DNA of 5,790 nt from CAYRIF01 sp964424205 (GCA_964424205.1 CAYRIF010000250.1:1-5790); one strand, 5' to 3'; shown: positions 1 to 5,730, numbered from the stretch's first letter. The notes: generated by a model from the sequence alone, not told the origin. Made by a program: numbers and translations.

Positions 1-114
1 CGACCATGAAAAGGAGCGGTCTAATCCGCAAAAGGAATGGCAATAATAAAGCATGCACATTAGCATGATGGTCTGACAGAGGAGCGTGTTTTCACAGACA
101 CACTATTAAAATAT

Positions 115-122
115 TATTTTTG
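115..122 (+). promoter_or_regulatory. Possible -7 promoter box for the toxin-antitoxin locus
   Basis: TATTTTTG fits the Bacteroidota -7 consensus TAnnTTTG exactly and lies 67 nt upstream of the preferred antitoxin ATG at 190. The upstream TTTG box expected about 20 nt further left is poor: only TTTTC is present near 89-93. The assignment therefore rests on one box in AT-rich DNA and is weak. Confidence 0.3.
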
Positions 123-189
123 TTGCCTTTTGAATCTATTTTTAGTACCTTATGTACCCATTAATGTTAATACTTACCAAACCACTATC

Positions 190-438
190 ATGAAAATAGG
201 TAATGCTGAATTAACCGACATGCGAAAAGAGTTAATCAAGTGGATTAATTCTATACAAGACAGTGCGCTGTTAGGACTATTAACCTCGGTAAAGTTGTCT
301 AGCAACAACACAACAACCGATTGGTGGGAAACGCTTACCGAAGGGGATAAATACAATATTTCGGAGGGTCTTAAAGATTTAGAGGCAGGACGAACCTTAA
401 CATCCAAGGAATTTTGGAGTGGGCTTAAAGATGGGTGA
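190..438 (+). CDS. Type II toxin-antitoxin system antitoxin (small Bacteroidota family)
   Basis: This 82-residue protein is probably the antitoxin that would bind and neutralise the toxin encoded immediately downstream, and probably autoregulates the locus. The frame is open from a TTG at 130, but I chose the ATG at 190: the 20 extra residues are hydrophobic and unlike an antitoxin start, while MKIGNAELTDMRKEL begins a helical, charged N-terminus. An ATG at 220 is an alternative. The C-terminal third (LKDLEAGRTLTSKEFW, residues 61-76) resembles the 'GLxxLxxGxxxxxxEFW' toxin-binding tail common in Bacteroidota antitoxins paired with RelE/ParE toxins. A WW pair at 45-46 is also typical of such proteins. 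Its stop overlaps the toxin start by 8 nt (ATGGGTGA), which indicates translational coupling. The family assignment comes from memory of the motif and the operon context, not from a search. Confidence 0.72.
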   Translation: MKIGNAELTDMRKELIKWINSIQDSALLGLLTSVKLSSNNTTTDWWETLTEGDKYNISEGLKDLEAGRTLTSKEFWSGLKDG

Positions 439-723
439 CATTTACAAAGTTATTTGGACTAACCGCTCGCTAAAAAATGCTATTAATATCAAAAATTACC
501 TGTCAGGAAGGTTTTCATTAAAAGAGGTGACCAATTTTGAAAAATTACTCAAAGAATTTGAAACAATCGTTTCTCACTTTCCGACCTTATATCCCAAATA
601 AAGAATAGGATACGGAGAGCTGTTATTCATAAAAATACAACTATATATTATACTTTTTCAGACGCAGTAGTTACGGTGGTTGCAATGAAAGATAATAGAC
701 AGCGCAAACCATCTCGCTACTAG
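431..723 (+). pseudogene. RelE/ParE-family toxin, disrupted by a one-base frameshift
   Basis: The first 56 codons, from the ATG at 431, read MGDIYKVIWTNRSLKNAINI and onward to FPTLYPK, then hit TAA at 599-601. They match the N-terminal part of RelE/ParE ribonuclease- or gyrase-type toxins, including the early 'V.WT..SLK' strand-helix and the 'FP.LYPK' loop. In the neighbouring frame, positions 601-723 read KNRIRRAVIHKNTTIYYTFS, then DAVVTVVAMKDNRQRKPSRY and stop. This is the missing C-terminal half, with the usual 'RRAV' strand, 'YY' strand and 'DNRQ.P' end. Adding one base near 599 (for example TAA becoming TCA, then AAG) would restore a continuous protein of about 97 residues, a normal length for the family. 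Translation in the first frame alone yields a half-length, presumably inactive product. A sequencing error remains possible. The gene overlaps the intact antitoxin by 8 nt. Confidence 0.78.
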
Positions 724-805
724 ACTAATCCCATGGTGCGTCCGCTTAACCAAATCCTTTTTTTCGTTTGTACAAGGTTATAAAAAGTCAAATTGATAGA
801 CATAG

Positions 806-843
806 AGACCTCCTAGGTTTTGAAAACCTAGGAGGTCTATTTT
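806..843. terminator. Perfect 16-bp palindrome between convergent genes, likely bidirectional terminator
   Basis: AGACCTCCTAGGTTTT (806-821) is followed, after a single G, by its exact reverse complement AAAACCTAGGAGGTCT (823-838) and then ATTTTC. In practice the loop would open to about 5 nt, leaving a stem of about 14 bp. It lies between the rightward toxin pseudogene (stop 723) and the leftward repressor gene (stop 864-866), where a shared terminator is expected. The T-run is short on the plus side and nearly absent on the minus side, so it could instead be a dispersed palindromic repeat. The remaining sequence of the 724-863 gap shows nothing else. Confidence 0.5.
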
Positions 844-863
844 CATTGAAATGCCCTAAAACC

Positions 864-1214
864 TCACAACTTCTCTTCAATAACCTTCTTCAAAAAAGCA
901 ATTTCACTTTCCAACGAAGCAATTTGCTTCTCATATTGCGCTTTTAATTCCTCTGGAAAATGATTGTGGTATACTCCATTGGCTGTTTCATTATTATATT
1001 GGTTGAAAATTTGTTTCTCATCAAATCCCAATAATTGTATAGGCGTGACTTCCAGCACCTTGCCTATTTCCTCTAATTTCTGTAAATCTAGTTTTGTTTC
1101 TTCCTTTTCTATTCTGCTATACTGTCGCTGACTCATTTTTAGCTTGGCTGCCATATACTCTTGCGAAAAGCCCTTTAAGTCTCGTATTTTTCTAATATTC
1201 TCGCCTATGTTCAT
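864..1214 (-). CDS. XRE/Cro-type helix-turn-helix transcriptional regulator with C-terminal coiled coil
   Basis: This 116-residue cytoplasmic DNA-binding protein has a lambda-repressor-like HTH at about residues 3-62: 'IRKIRDLKGFSQEYMAAKL' forms the first helices and 'MSQRQYSRIEKEETKLDLQKL' contains the recognition helix and the conserved 'Y.RIE' segment. 'LEEIGKVLEVTPIQLLGFDE' closes the fold. After a polar linker (66-86), residues 87-116 (ending ASLESEIAFLKKVIEEKL) form a short leucine-containing coiled coil, suited to dimerisation. No peptidase or ligand domain is present. The ATG at 1214 lies 4 nt after a strong -7 box, and an operator-like palindrome sits inside that promoter, so autorepression is likely. 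Proteins of this layout are widespread in Bacteroidota and often sit near mobile or accessory genes. The target genes are unknown; the export genes to the right or the adjacent toxin-antitoxin locus are candidates only by proximity. Confidence 0.9.
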   Translation of the reverse strand: MNIGENIRKIRDLKGFSQEYMAAKLKMSQRQYSRIEKEETKLDLQKLEEIGKVLEVTPIQLLGFDEKQIFNQYNNETANGVYHNHFPEELKAQYEKQIASLESEIAFLKKVIEEKL

Positions 1215-1218
1215 GGTG

Positions 1219-1250
1219 CAAATATATACATTTTGTCTAAACTAGACAAA
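1219..1250 (-). promoter_or_regulatory. Bacteroidota-type promoter of the XRE regulator gene
   Basis: Read on the minus strand, TTTG (1250-1247) is followed after exactly 20 nt by TATATTTG (1226-1219). Both boxes match the Bacteroidota housekeeping consensus TTTG / TAnnTTTG at the usual spacing. Only CACC separates the -7 box from the ATG at 1214-1212, so transcription probably starts at or within a few bases of the start codon, giving a leaderless mRNA. This also supports the chosen start. Confidence 0.7.
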
Positions 1251-1252
1251 AT
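1230..1252. promoter_or_regulatory. Operator-like palindrome inside the XRE promoter
   Basis: TTTTGTCTA (1231-1239) and TAGACAAAA (1243-1251) are perfect inverted repeats around AAC, and the flanking A1230/T1252 pair extends the arms to 10 bp. The dyad covers the -33 TTTG box and most of the spacer to the -7 box, so a bound dimer would exclude RNA polymerase. It is the natural candidate binding site of the adjacent XRE regulator. Confidence 0.65.
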
Positions 1253-1433
1253 ATGTCGAATATTAGTCTGTTTTCTCAGCATTACCATGATGGTTTAACA
1301 AAATAAACTTCTTAATATTGTATAATATTTACTGAAAGAATATTCATATAAATATTTTTTTAGACTCATTACCAAATTAACTTTTTAATATATGCCAGCT
1401 CGGGTTTCTCAATATTTATTTGGTTTCGTCTAG

Positions 1434-1457
1434 TATTCACCCATTTTACAGTGAATA
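1434..1457. repeat. Inverted repeat TATTCAC / GTGAATA upstream of the export genes
   Basis: TATTCAC (1434-1440) and GTGAATA (1451-1457) are perfect 7-bp arms separated by 10 nt, about one helical turn, as in many operators. It lies 88 nt upstream of the membrane fusion gene in the 330-bp gap 1215-1544. That gap otherwise contains only the features listed here and no convincing gene. Function is inferred from position only. Confidence 0.35.
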
Positions 1458-1469
1458 TATGCGGAATTT

Positions 1470-1487
1470 ATTTTCAATATTGAAAAT
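1470..1487. repeat. Perfect 18-bp palindrome upstream of the export genes
   Basis: ATTTTCAATATTGAAAAT is its own reverse complement. It ends 57 nt upstream of the ATG at 1545 and just upstream of the candidate promoter, so it could be an operator for the export operon. AT-rich DNA produces short palindromes by chance, but 18 perfect bases is longer than expected for any one site. Confidence 0.4.
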
Positions 1488-1500
1488 CATATTGAGTGAA

Positions 1501-1531
1501 TTGATTTTTTACTAACTGGCTAATAATTTTA
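1501..1531 (+). promoter_or_regulatory. Candidate promoter of the export operon
   Basis: TTGA (1501-1504) and TAATTTTA (1524-1531) are spaced 19 nt apart and resemble TTTG / TAnnTTTG, with a mismatch in each box. The distance to the ATG at 1545 is 13 nt. The boxes are imperfect and the region is AT-rich, so this is a plausible but unproven promoter. Confidence 0.3.
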
Positions 1532-1544
1532 TAACCTACGAATA

Positions 1545-2714
1545 ATGCAAAATAATAATAAAATATTTCCATCTGAGATTGCAGAATTTACAGCACAGCA
1601 TCATTTTTCTAAATTCTCTGTTACCACGCAGGCAATTTATACCACCATCATATTGCTGATTGTAGGCATTGGTATTGCAGCCCCCTATGTCTTTCTGGAC
1701 ATTACCGTGAAAGGCACAGGAATTATCAGACCCAAAATAGAGAAAACGGAAATTAAATCTTTGGTGTCGGGTCAAATTGAAACATTATATATCAAAAACA
1801 ACCAACCTGTCATGGCAGCTAGTACACTATTGGTGATTGCTTCTGATGCCCTTGCCGAGAAAAAGGATTTTAACAAAAAAAGGACCGTAGAAACGCTTCA
1901 GTTTTTAAACGACTTAACATGGCTTTTGAAAACAGATAGCAAATACCTGTTAAAACATAAAGACTCCATCATCACGCCCATGTATTCGCAAGGCTTGTTA
2001 CAATTCTACCAACAGATGGTAGAACTGAATAAAAAATACAAAAATGTAAACCGGGAGTACAGAAGAGACCTAAAACTCTACAGAAAAAAAGTAATAGCCA
2101 GAGACAAATATGAGAGCAAAAAATTTGAGAGAGACATGGTGAAGTCTGAGATGAGCATACTATTCGAAAGGCAAATTAATACCTGGCAAACAGCGTTTAA
2201 TCAATATAGCATCAAACTGACTGAGCTGGAGACACAGCAAGCACAATTTGAAAAAGAGCAAGAATATTATACCATCAAAGCGCCCATTACAGGAACTATC
2301 CAAAATTTTGTAGGCCTTCAGGAAGGCAGTCTTGTTTTTCCAAATCAGGCCATTGCAGAAATCTCTCCTGACTCTAATTTGTTAATAGAAACTTATATCA
2401 AACCCAATGATATTGGTTTGATAAAAAAGGGAATGCCCGTGCACTTGCAAATTGATGCCTATAACTACAACCAGTGGGGTCTGGCAAGTGGTCAAGTAAT
2501 AGAAATCTCCAATGATATTTTAATCATGAATGAACAGCCGATTTTTAAGGTAAAATGTTCGCTAGACCAAAGTTTTCTGAGTTTAAAAAATGGCTACAAA
2601 GGAAACCTAAAAAAAGGAATGACCTCGCAAGTAAGGTTTATAGTGACCAAAAGAAGTTTGTACCAATTGCTATATGACAAGGTGGATGATTGGATTAACC
2701 CGATGCAGAATTGA
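1545..2714 (+). CDS. HlyD-family membrane fusion (periplasmic adaptor) protein of a peptide exporter
   Basis: This 389-residue protein is expected to span the periplasm and join the inner-membrane C39 ABC transporter downstream to an outer-membrane channel. A short cytoplasmic N-terminus (1-28) is followed by one membrane segment at about 30-50 (IYTTIILLIVGIGIAAPYVF). Then comes the first lipoyl half-motif (about 64-100, 'KTEIKSLVSGQIETLYIKNNQPV'), a long charged helical hairpin (about 105-240, many K/E/R), the second lipoyl half (about 243-275, 'YYTIKAPITGTIQNFVGLQEGSLV') and a beta-barrel domain containing 'IETYIKPNDIGLIKKGMPVHLQIDAY' at 281-306. Length and order fit the HlyD/NHLM-type adaptors of Bacteroidota bacteriocin exporters. 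I chose the ATG at 1545 because it places the membrane helix near the N-terminus. The outer-membrane partner is not in the window, so a TolC-like protein encoded elsewhere would be needed. Confidence 0.9.
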   Translation: MQNNNKIFPSEIAEFTAQHHFSKFSVTTQAIYTTIILLIVGIGIAAPYVFLDITVKGTGIIRPKIEKTEIKSLVSGQIETLYIKNNQPVMAASTLLVIASDALAEKKDFNKKRTVETLQFLNDLTWLLKTDSKYLLKHKDSIITPMYSQGLLQFYQQMVELNKKYKNVNREYRRDLKLYRKKVIARDKYESKKFERDMVKSEMSILFERQINTWQTAFNQYSIKLTELETQQAQFEKEQEYYTIKAPITGTIQNFVGLQEGSLVFPNQAIAEISPDSNLLIETYIKPNDIGLIKKGMPVHLQIDAYNYNQWGLASGQVIEISNDILIMNEQPIFKVKCSLDQSFLSLKNGYKGNLKKGMTSQVRFIVTKRSLYQLLYDKVDDWINPMQN

Positions 2715-2754
2715 AAAAGAGATCGGACGATTTGACATATACCCTTAGACTAAT

Positions 2755-2849
2755 GATTAGAAAAGAGACTAAAGGGATAGAGATTAGAAAACAGAGAAAA
2801 GACTAAAAGGATAGAGATTAGAAAAGAGAGAAAAGACTAAAAGGATAGA
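2755..2849 (+). repeat. Three tandem purine-rich repeat units (27, 34 and 34 nt)
   Basis: Units at 2755-2781, 2782-2815 and 2816-2849 each begin GATTAGAAAA and end GGATAGA. Units 2 and 3 differ by one base (C/G); unit 1 is 7 nt shorter and otherwise nearly the same. Each unit parses into 7-mers plus one 6-mer, so it is built from heptamers like the spacer after the ABC gene. The tract fills part of the 319-bp gap between the fusion protein and the ABC gene, a gap without any convincing small gene. Confidence 0.8.
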
Positions 2850-2895
2850 AACTAAAGAAATAAAATTTGTGTAGAGAAAAGAATATAGATAAGAG

Positions 2896-2923
2896 ACCCA
2901 CCTACACTGACGCTTGGGTGGGT
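2896..2923. other. GC-rich stem-loop in the spacer between fusion protein and ABC genes
   Basis: ACCCACC (2896-2902) pairs with GGTGGGT (2917-2923), extendable by a G-U and an A-U pair to 9 bp. It is the only GC-rich element in an AT-rich spacer. On the plus strand it is followed by AAAAAAG, not by a T-run, so it is not a classical intrinsic terminator. It could stabilise the transcript end or be a remnant of a repeat. Confidence 0.4.
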
Positions 2924-2955
2924 AAAAAAGATGAATTTATCTGGTATCTAATGAG

Positions 2956-2992
2956 ATTCCTGATAATTTCTATACTAAGAAATTTCAGGAAT
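2956..2992 (+). other. Strong stem-loop upstream of the C39 ABC transporter gene
   Basis: ATTCCTGA (2956-2963) plus AATTTCT (2965-2971) pair with AGAAATT (2978-2984) plus TCAGGAAT (2985-2992). This gives a 15-bp stem with one bulged T and the 6-nt loop ATACTA. It ends 41 nt before the transporter ATG. No T-run follows directly; CCCTTTTTT comes about 20 nt later. It may moderate expression of the transporter relative to the fusion protein, but this is inferred from structure alone. Confidence 0.5.
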
Positions 2993-3033
2993 GACGCAAC
3001 CGATTTAAAATACCCTTTTTTAAACTAAGAACC

Positions 3034-5259
3034 ATGGCTAAAATAAAAGTAAAACAACACGACATCACCGACTGTGGTGCGGCATGCCTGGCATCCATTG
3101 CGGCACACTTCAAATATAAAATTCCAATCTCACGGATTAGGCAATACGCCTCTACCGATAAAAAGGGAACCAATGTACTCGGCATGATTGAAGCAGCCGA
3201 AAAACTTGGATTTGAAGCCAAAGGAGTCAAAGGCCCTTTTGAGAGTTTATTCAAAATACCGAAACCTGCCATTGCCCATGTCATTGTCAAAGAGGTATTG
3301 CACCATTATGTAGTCATCTACAGTGCCACACCCAAGTACATTGAGGTGATGGATCCAGGCGATGGAAAAATACACCGCCACACCCATGATGAATTCAAGG
3401 CACTATGGACAGGCGTATTGATATTGCTGATGCCCAATGAGACTTTTGAAGTGGGCAATGAAAAGGTATCGGTAGGTAAGCGATTTTGGCACCTGATGAA
3501 ACCCCACAAAACAGTCATGTCCCAAGCGCTAATTGGGGCGATTCTATACACCATCATGGGATTATCCACTTCCATTTTTGTGCAAAAGATTGTGGATTAT
3601 GTGTTGGTAGATGGGAATAAAAACCTGCTCAATCTGATGGGTGTAGGCATGGTGGTATTATTACTTTTCCAAATATTTGTTGGTGCAGTTAAGAGCATCC
3701 TGACCTTGCGTACGGGGCAACTGATAGATGCACAATTAATATTGGGCTATTATAAACACCTGCTCAAATTACCACAACGGTTTTTTGATACCATGCGGGT
3801 CGGAGAAATCATTTCGCGGATTAATGATGCCGTTAAAATCAGGGCATTTATCAATGATGTCACCATCAATCTTTTGGTAAATATCTTCATTGTGTTCTTC
3901 TCTTTCGGGTTGATGTTTACCTACTACTGGAAGTTGGCATTAATTATATTACTCATCATTCCTTTTTACCTCATCATCTATTTTATCACCAACTATGTGA
4001 ATAAAAGAACACAGCGTAGGCTGATGGAAAATGCCGCTGATGTAGAGTCGCAATTGGTAGAGTCGCTTAATTCAGTGGCAACAATCAAAAGATTTGGCTT
4101 GGAGGATTTTGCCAATATAAAAACTGAAACCCGTTTTATCAAATTGCTCAATACTATTTATACGTCGAGCAAAAATTCCATTTTCACTGGCAACTCCGCT
4201 GAGTTTATCTCCAGACTATTTACCATTATTTTACTCTGGGTGGGCTCTTATTTTGTGTTAGACAATAGCATTACCCCTGGGGAGTTGCTATCATTCTATG
4301 CCATCATCGGTTACTTTACCGGACCGGTGAGCAGCTTGATAGGCATGAACAAAACCATCCAAGATGCGCTGATTGCTGCCGACAGGTTGTTTGAGCTGAT
4401 GGATTTGGAAAGGGAAGATGAGGAAAATAAAATTGACCTAACCCCTGCGCAAATTGGGGATATTACTTTCAAAAACGTACACTTTCGGTATGGCTCACGG
4501 GTGACCGTTTTTGAATCGCTTGACCTGACAATACCCAAGGGCAAGATAACTGCCATTGTGGGCGAAAGTGGTTCGGGAAAATCGACCATGATATCGATAT
4601 TGCAAAAAATATACCCGATAGAAAGTGGCATTGTAGAAATCGGCAATTATGATATGAAGTACATCAGCAACCGCAGCATCAGGCAGTTGGTGAGTGTGGT
4701 ACCGCAAAAGATTGACCTTTTTGCAGGCAATGTCATTGAGAATATTGCCGTGGGCAGCTTTGAACCTGACATGGAAAAGGTGCTGAATATTTGTACTAAT
4801 TTGGGCATTAAAGAATTTATAGAAAGCCTCCCCAATGGATTTAACACCTACCTTGGTGAAAATGGGGCAACGCTTTCGGGTGGACAAAAGCAGCGAATTG
4901 CCATTGCACGAGCATTGTACAAAGACCCTGAAATACTCATGCTAGACGAGGCAACTTCATCACTAGACTCCGCATCAGAGCAATACGTGCAACAGGCGGT
5001 GGACATGCTCAGGCAGCAAAACAAAACCGTGATTATGATTGCCCATAGGTTGAGTACCATCTATAAAGCAGACCAGATCATTGTGATAGAAAAAGGGAAA
5101 GTGGTAGAAACAGGAAATCATACCGATCTCATCGCACAAGACAGGCATTACCGCAGGTTATGGTTGCAGCAATTCCCTTCCTCGTTGTCGGATGCCTTCC
5201 TGCGGCAGGCAGGCGTTCCTAAGAACGGTAATACTAAGAAATCAAAAACTATGAATTAA
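3034..5259 (+). CDS. Peptidase-containing (C39) ABC transporter for double-glycine peptides
   Basis: This 741-residue inner-membrane protein should cleave leader peptides behind a GG-type motif and export the released peptide using ATP. The N-terminal C39 peptidase (about 1-135) has Gln8, catalytic Cys14 in 'QHDITDCGAACL', His91 in 'LHHYVVIY' and Asp107 in 'MDPGD', so the protease should be active, unlike the degenerate domain of HlyB-type RTX exporters. The membrane domain (about 155-440) contains about six hydrophobic segments, near 162-182, 200-220, 280-298, 302-320, 392-410 and 415-435. The ATPase domain has Walker A GESGSGKST (510-518), Q-loop Gln558, signature LSGGQKQR (614-621), Walker B ILMLDEA with Glu639, D-loop SSLD and switch His671. 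Nothing essential is missing. The last residues, from about 718, form an unusual polar tail encoded by repeat-like DNA. The fusion protein upstream and the MKNLEN peptide start downstream support a bacteriocin-type export role. Confidence 0.95.
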   Translation: MAKIKVKQHDITDCGAACLASIAAHFKYKIPISRIRQYASTDKKGTNVLGMIEAAEKLGFEAKGVKGPFESLFKIPKPAIAHVIVKEVLHHYVVIYSATPKYIEVMDPGDGKIHRHTHDEFKALWTGVLILLMPNETFEVGNEKVSVGKRFWHLMKPHKTVMSQALIGAILYTIMGLSTSIFVQKIVDYVLVDGNKNLLNLMGVGMVVLLLFQIFVGAVKSILTLRTGQLIDAQLILGYYKHLLKLPQRFFDTMRVGEIISRINDAVKIRAFINDVTINLLVNIFIVFFSFGLMFTYYWKLALIILLIIPFYLIIYFITNYVNKRTQRRLMENAADVESQLVESLNSVATIKRFGLEDFANIKTETRFIKLLNTIYTSSKNSIFTGNSAEFISRLFTIILLWVGSYFVLDNSITPGELLSFYAIIGYFTGPVSSLIGMNKTIQDALIAADRLFELMDLEREDEENKIDLTPAQIGDITFKNVHFRYGSRVTVFESLDLTIPKGKITAIVGESGSGKSTMISILQKIYPIESGIVEIGNYDMKYISNRSIRQLVSVVPQKIDLFAGNVIENIAVGSFEPDMEKVLNICTNLGIKEFIESLPNGFNTYLGENGATLSGGQKQRIAIARALYKDPEILMLDEATSSLDSASEQYVQQAVDMLRQQNKTVIMIAHRLSTIYKADQIIVIEKGKVVETGNHTDLIAQDRHYRRLWLQQFPSSLSDAFLRQAGVPKNGNTKKSKTMN
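5194..5227. repeat. GC-rich palindromic element overlapping the 3' end of the transporter gene
   Basis: GCCTTCCTG (5194-5202) pairs with CAGGCAGGC (5206-5214) in 8 of 9 positions around CGG. It is followed directly by a second small dyad, CGTTC/GAACG (5214-5218 and 5223-5227). The sequence is much richer in GC than its surroundings and codes for part of the nonconserved protein tail. It resembles short palindromic repeats scattered in some Bacteroidota genomes. Confidence 0.45.
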
Positions 5260-5365
5260 GAATCAGAAATGACAAATCAGTACTCAGTTGGCAGTCTTCA
5301 GTCAATCATGTATCATTTTGAAAGGTAAAAAATTAGAAACTAGAAATCAGAAACTAAAAATTATA
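5233..5365 (+). repeat. Continuous heptamer-periodic tract (19 units) between ABC and HTH genes
   Basis: From 5233 to 5365 the sequence divides into 19 seven-base units in unbroken register. Examples are AATCAGA at 5261 and again at 5345, exactly 84 nt apart, with AATCAGT at 5275, ACTCAGT at 5282, CTTCAGT at 5296, AATTAGA at 5331 and AACTAGA at 5338. The rough consensus is AAtCAGa. The first four units overlap the end of the transporter gene, including its stop codon, and the last ends 4 nt before the next ATG. Confidence 0.75.
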
Positions 5366-5369
5366 TCCT

Positions 5370-5726
5370 ATGAAAAGCATCAAACAATTAGAACGATTAC
5401 GAAAAATACATAAACTCATTAAAGCTGGGAATACTGGTACGCCCGATGAACTAGCTGATAAACTAGGGGTGAGCAAACGCCAAATTCATAATATTGTTGA
5501 GGATTTAAAAATAATTAATGCCCCTGTGGAATATAATAGAAAAATTAAAAGTTATTACTATAAAAAAGCTTTTGAGTTGAGGGTAAGAATAAATGTTGAA
5601 GTATTGCTCAACGAAGAGTTAGTAAATATCTATGGAGGCAAAAGCTTTTTAAAGAAATTGTTTCGCTGCAAGGAAAGTGCACTGAGCGAACTTAAATTTG
5701 AATTATCAAAACATTTAAGCGCTTAA
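5370..5726 (+). CDS. Small winged helix-turn-helix DNA-binding protein
   Basis: This 118-residue protein is probably a local transcription regulator. Residues 1-66 form a DeoR/HTH_11-like winged helix: 'IKQLERLRKIHKLIKAGNTG' is the first helix, 'TPDELADKLGVSKRQIHNIV' is the helix-turn-helix, and 'LKIINAPVEYNRKIKSYYYK' is the wing with its beta hairpin. No sugar-binding or WYL domain follows. Residues 70-118 are a short basic, probably helical tail (ending SALSELKFELSKHLSA) that I do not recognise. It starts at the ATG at 5370, directly after a heptamer tract, and stops 44 nt before the MKNLEN peptide start. Small proteins of this type are, as I recall, found beside double-glycine peptide genes in Bacteroidota, which makes control of the downstream precursor or of the exporter the simplest hypothesis. 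A signal-sensing domain is not visible. Confidence 0.82.
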   Translation: MKSIKQLERLRKIHKLIKAGNTGTPDELADKLGVSKRQIHNIVEDLKIINAPVEYNRKIKSYYYKKAFELRVRINVEVLLNEELVNIYGGKSFLKKLFRCKESALSELKFELSKHLSA

Positions 5727-5730
5727 CTGT

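Noticed and set aside
2..46. Possible 3' end of a gene entering from the left (14 codons, then TAA).
   Set aside because: The visible stretch is too short to recognise or to separate from chance; other frames are also open for similar lengths. The rest of 47-114 shows only a weak CATGC/GCATG dyad at 52-67.
130..189. TTG-initiated 20-residue extension of the antitoxin.
   Set aside because: The extra residues are hydrophobic and unlike an antitoxin N-terminus, and an ATG at 190 gives a typical start.
596..602. Programmed -1 frameshift joining the toxin halves.
   Set aside because: The zero-frame codons CCC AAA do not form an X XXY YYZ slippery site and no clear downstream stimulatory hairpin is seen; a one-base deletion is simpler.
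1314..1329. AATATT repeat dyad in the XRE-exporter gap as an operator.
   Set aside because: AATATT is self-complementary and common in such AT-rich DNA, so the symmetry is not informative.
1459..1515. 18-residue ORF MRNLFSILKIILSELIFY as a small peptide or bacteriocin precursor.
   Set aside because: It has no GG leader motif and overlaps the palindromes and candidate promoter; short AT-rich ORFs like this are expected by chance.
2755..2849. CRISPR array.
   Set aside because: The units are directly adjacent with no unique spacers, and no cas genes are near.
4311..5060. Several minus-strand open frames opposite the ABC ATPase domain.
   Set aside because: They are antisense shadows of a clearly coding gene with all conserved ABC motifs; their translations show no recognisable domain.
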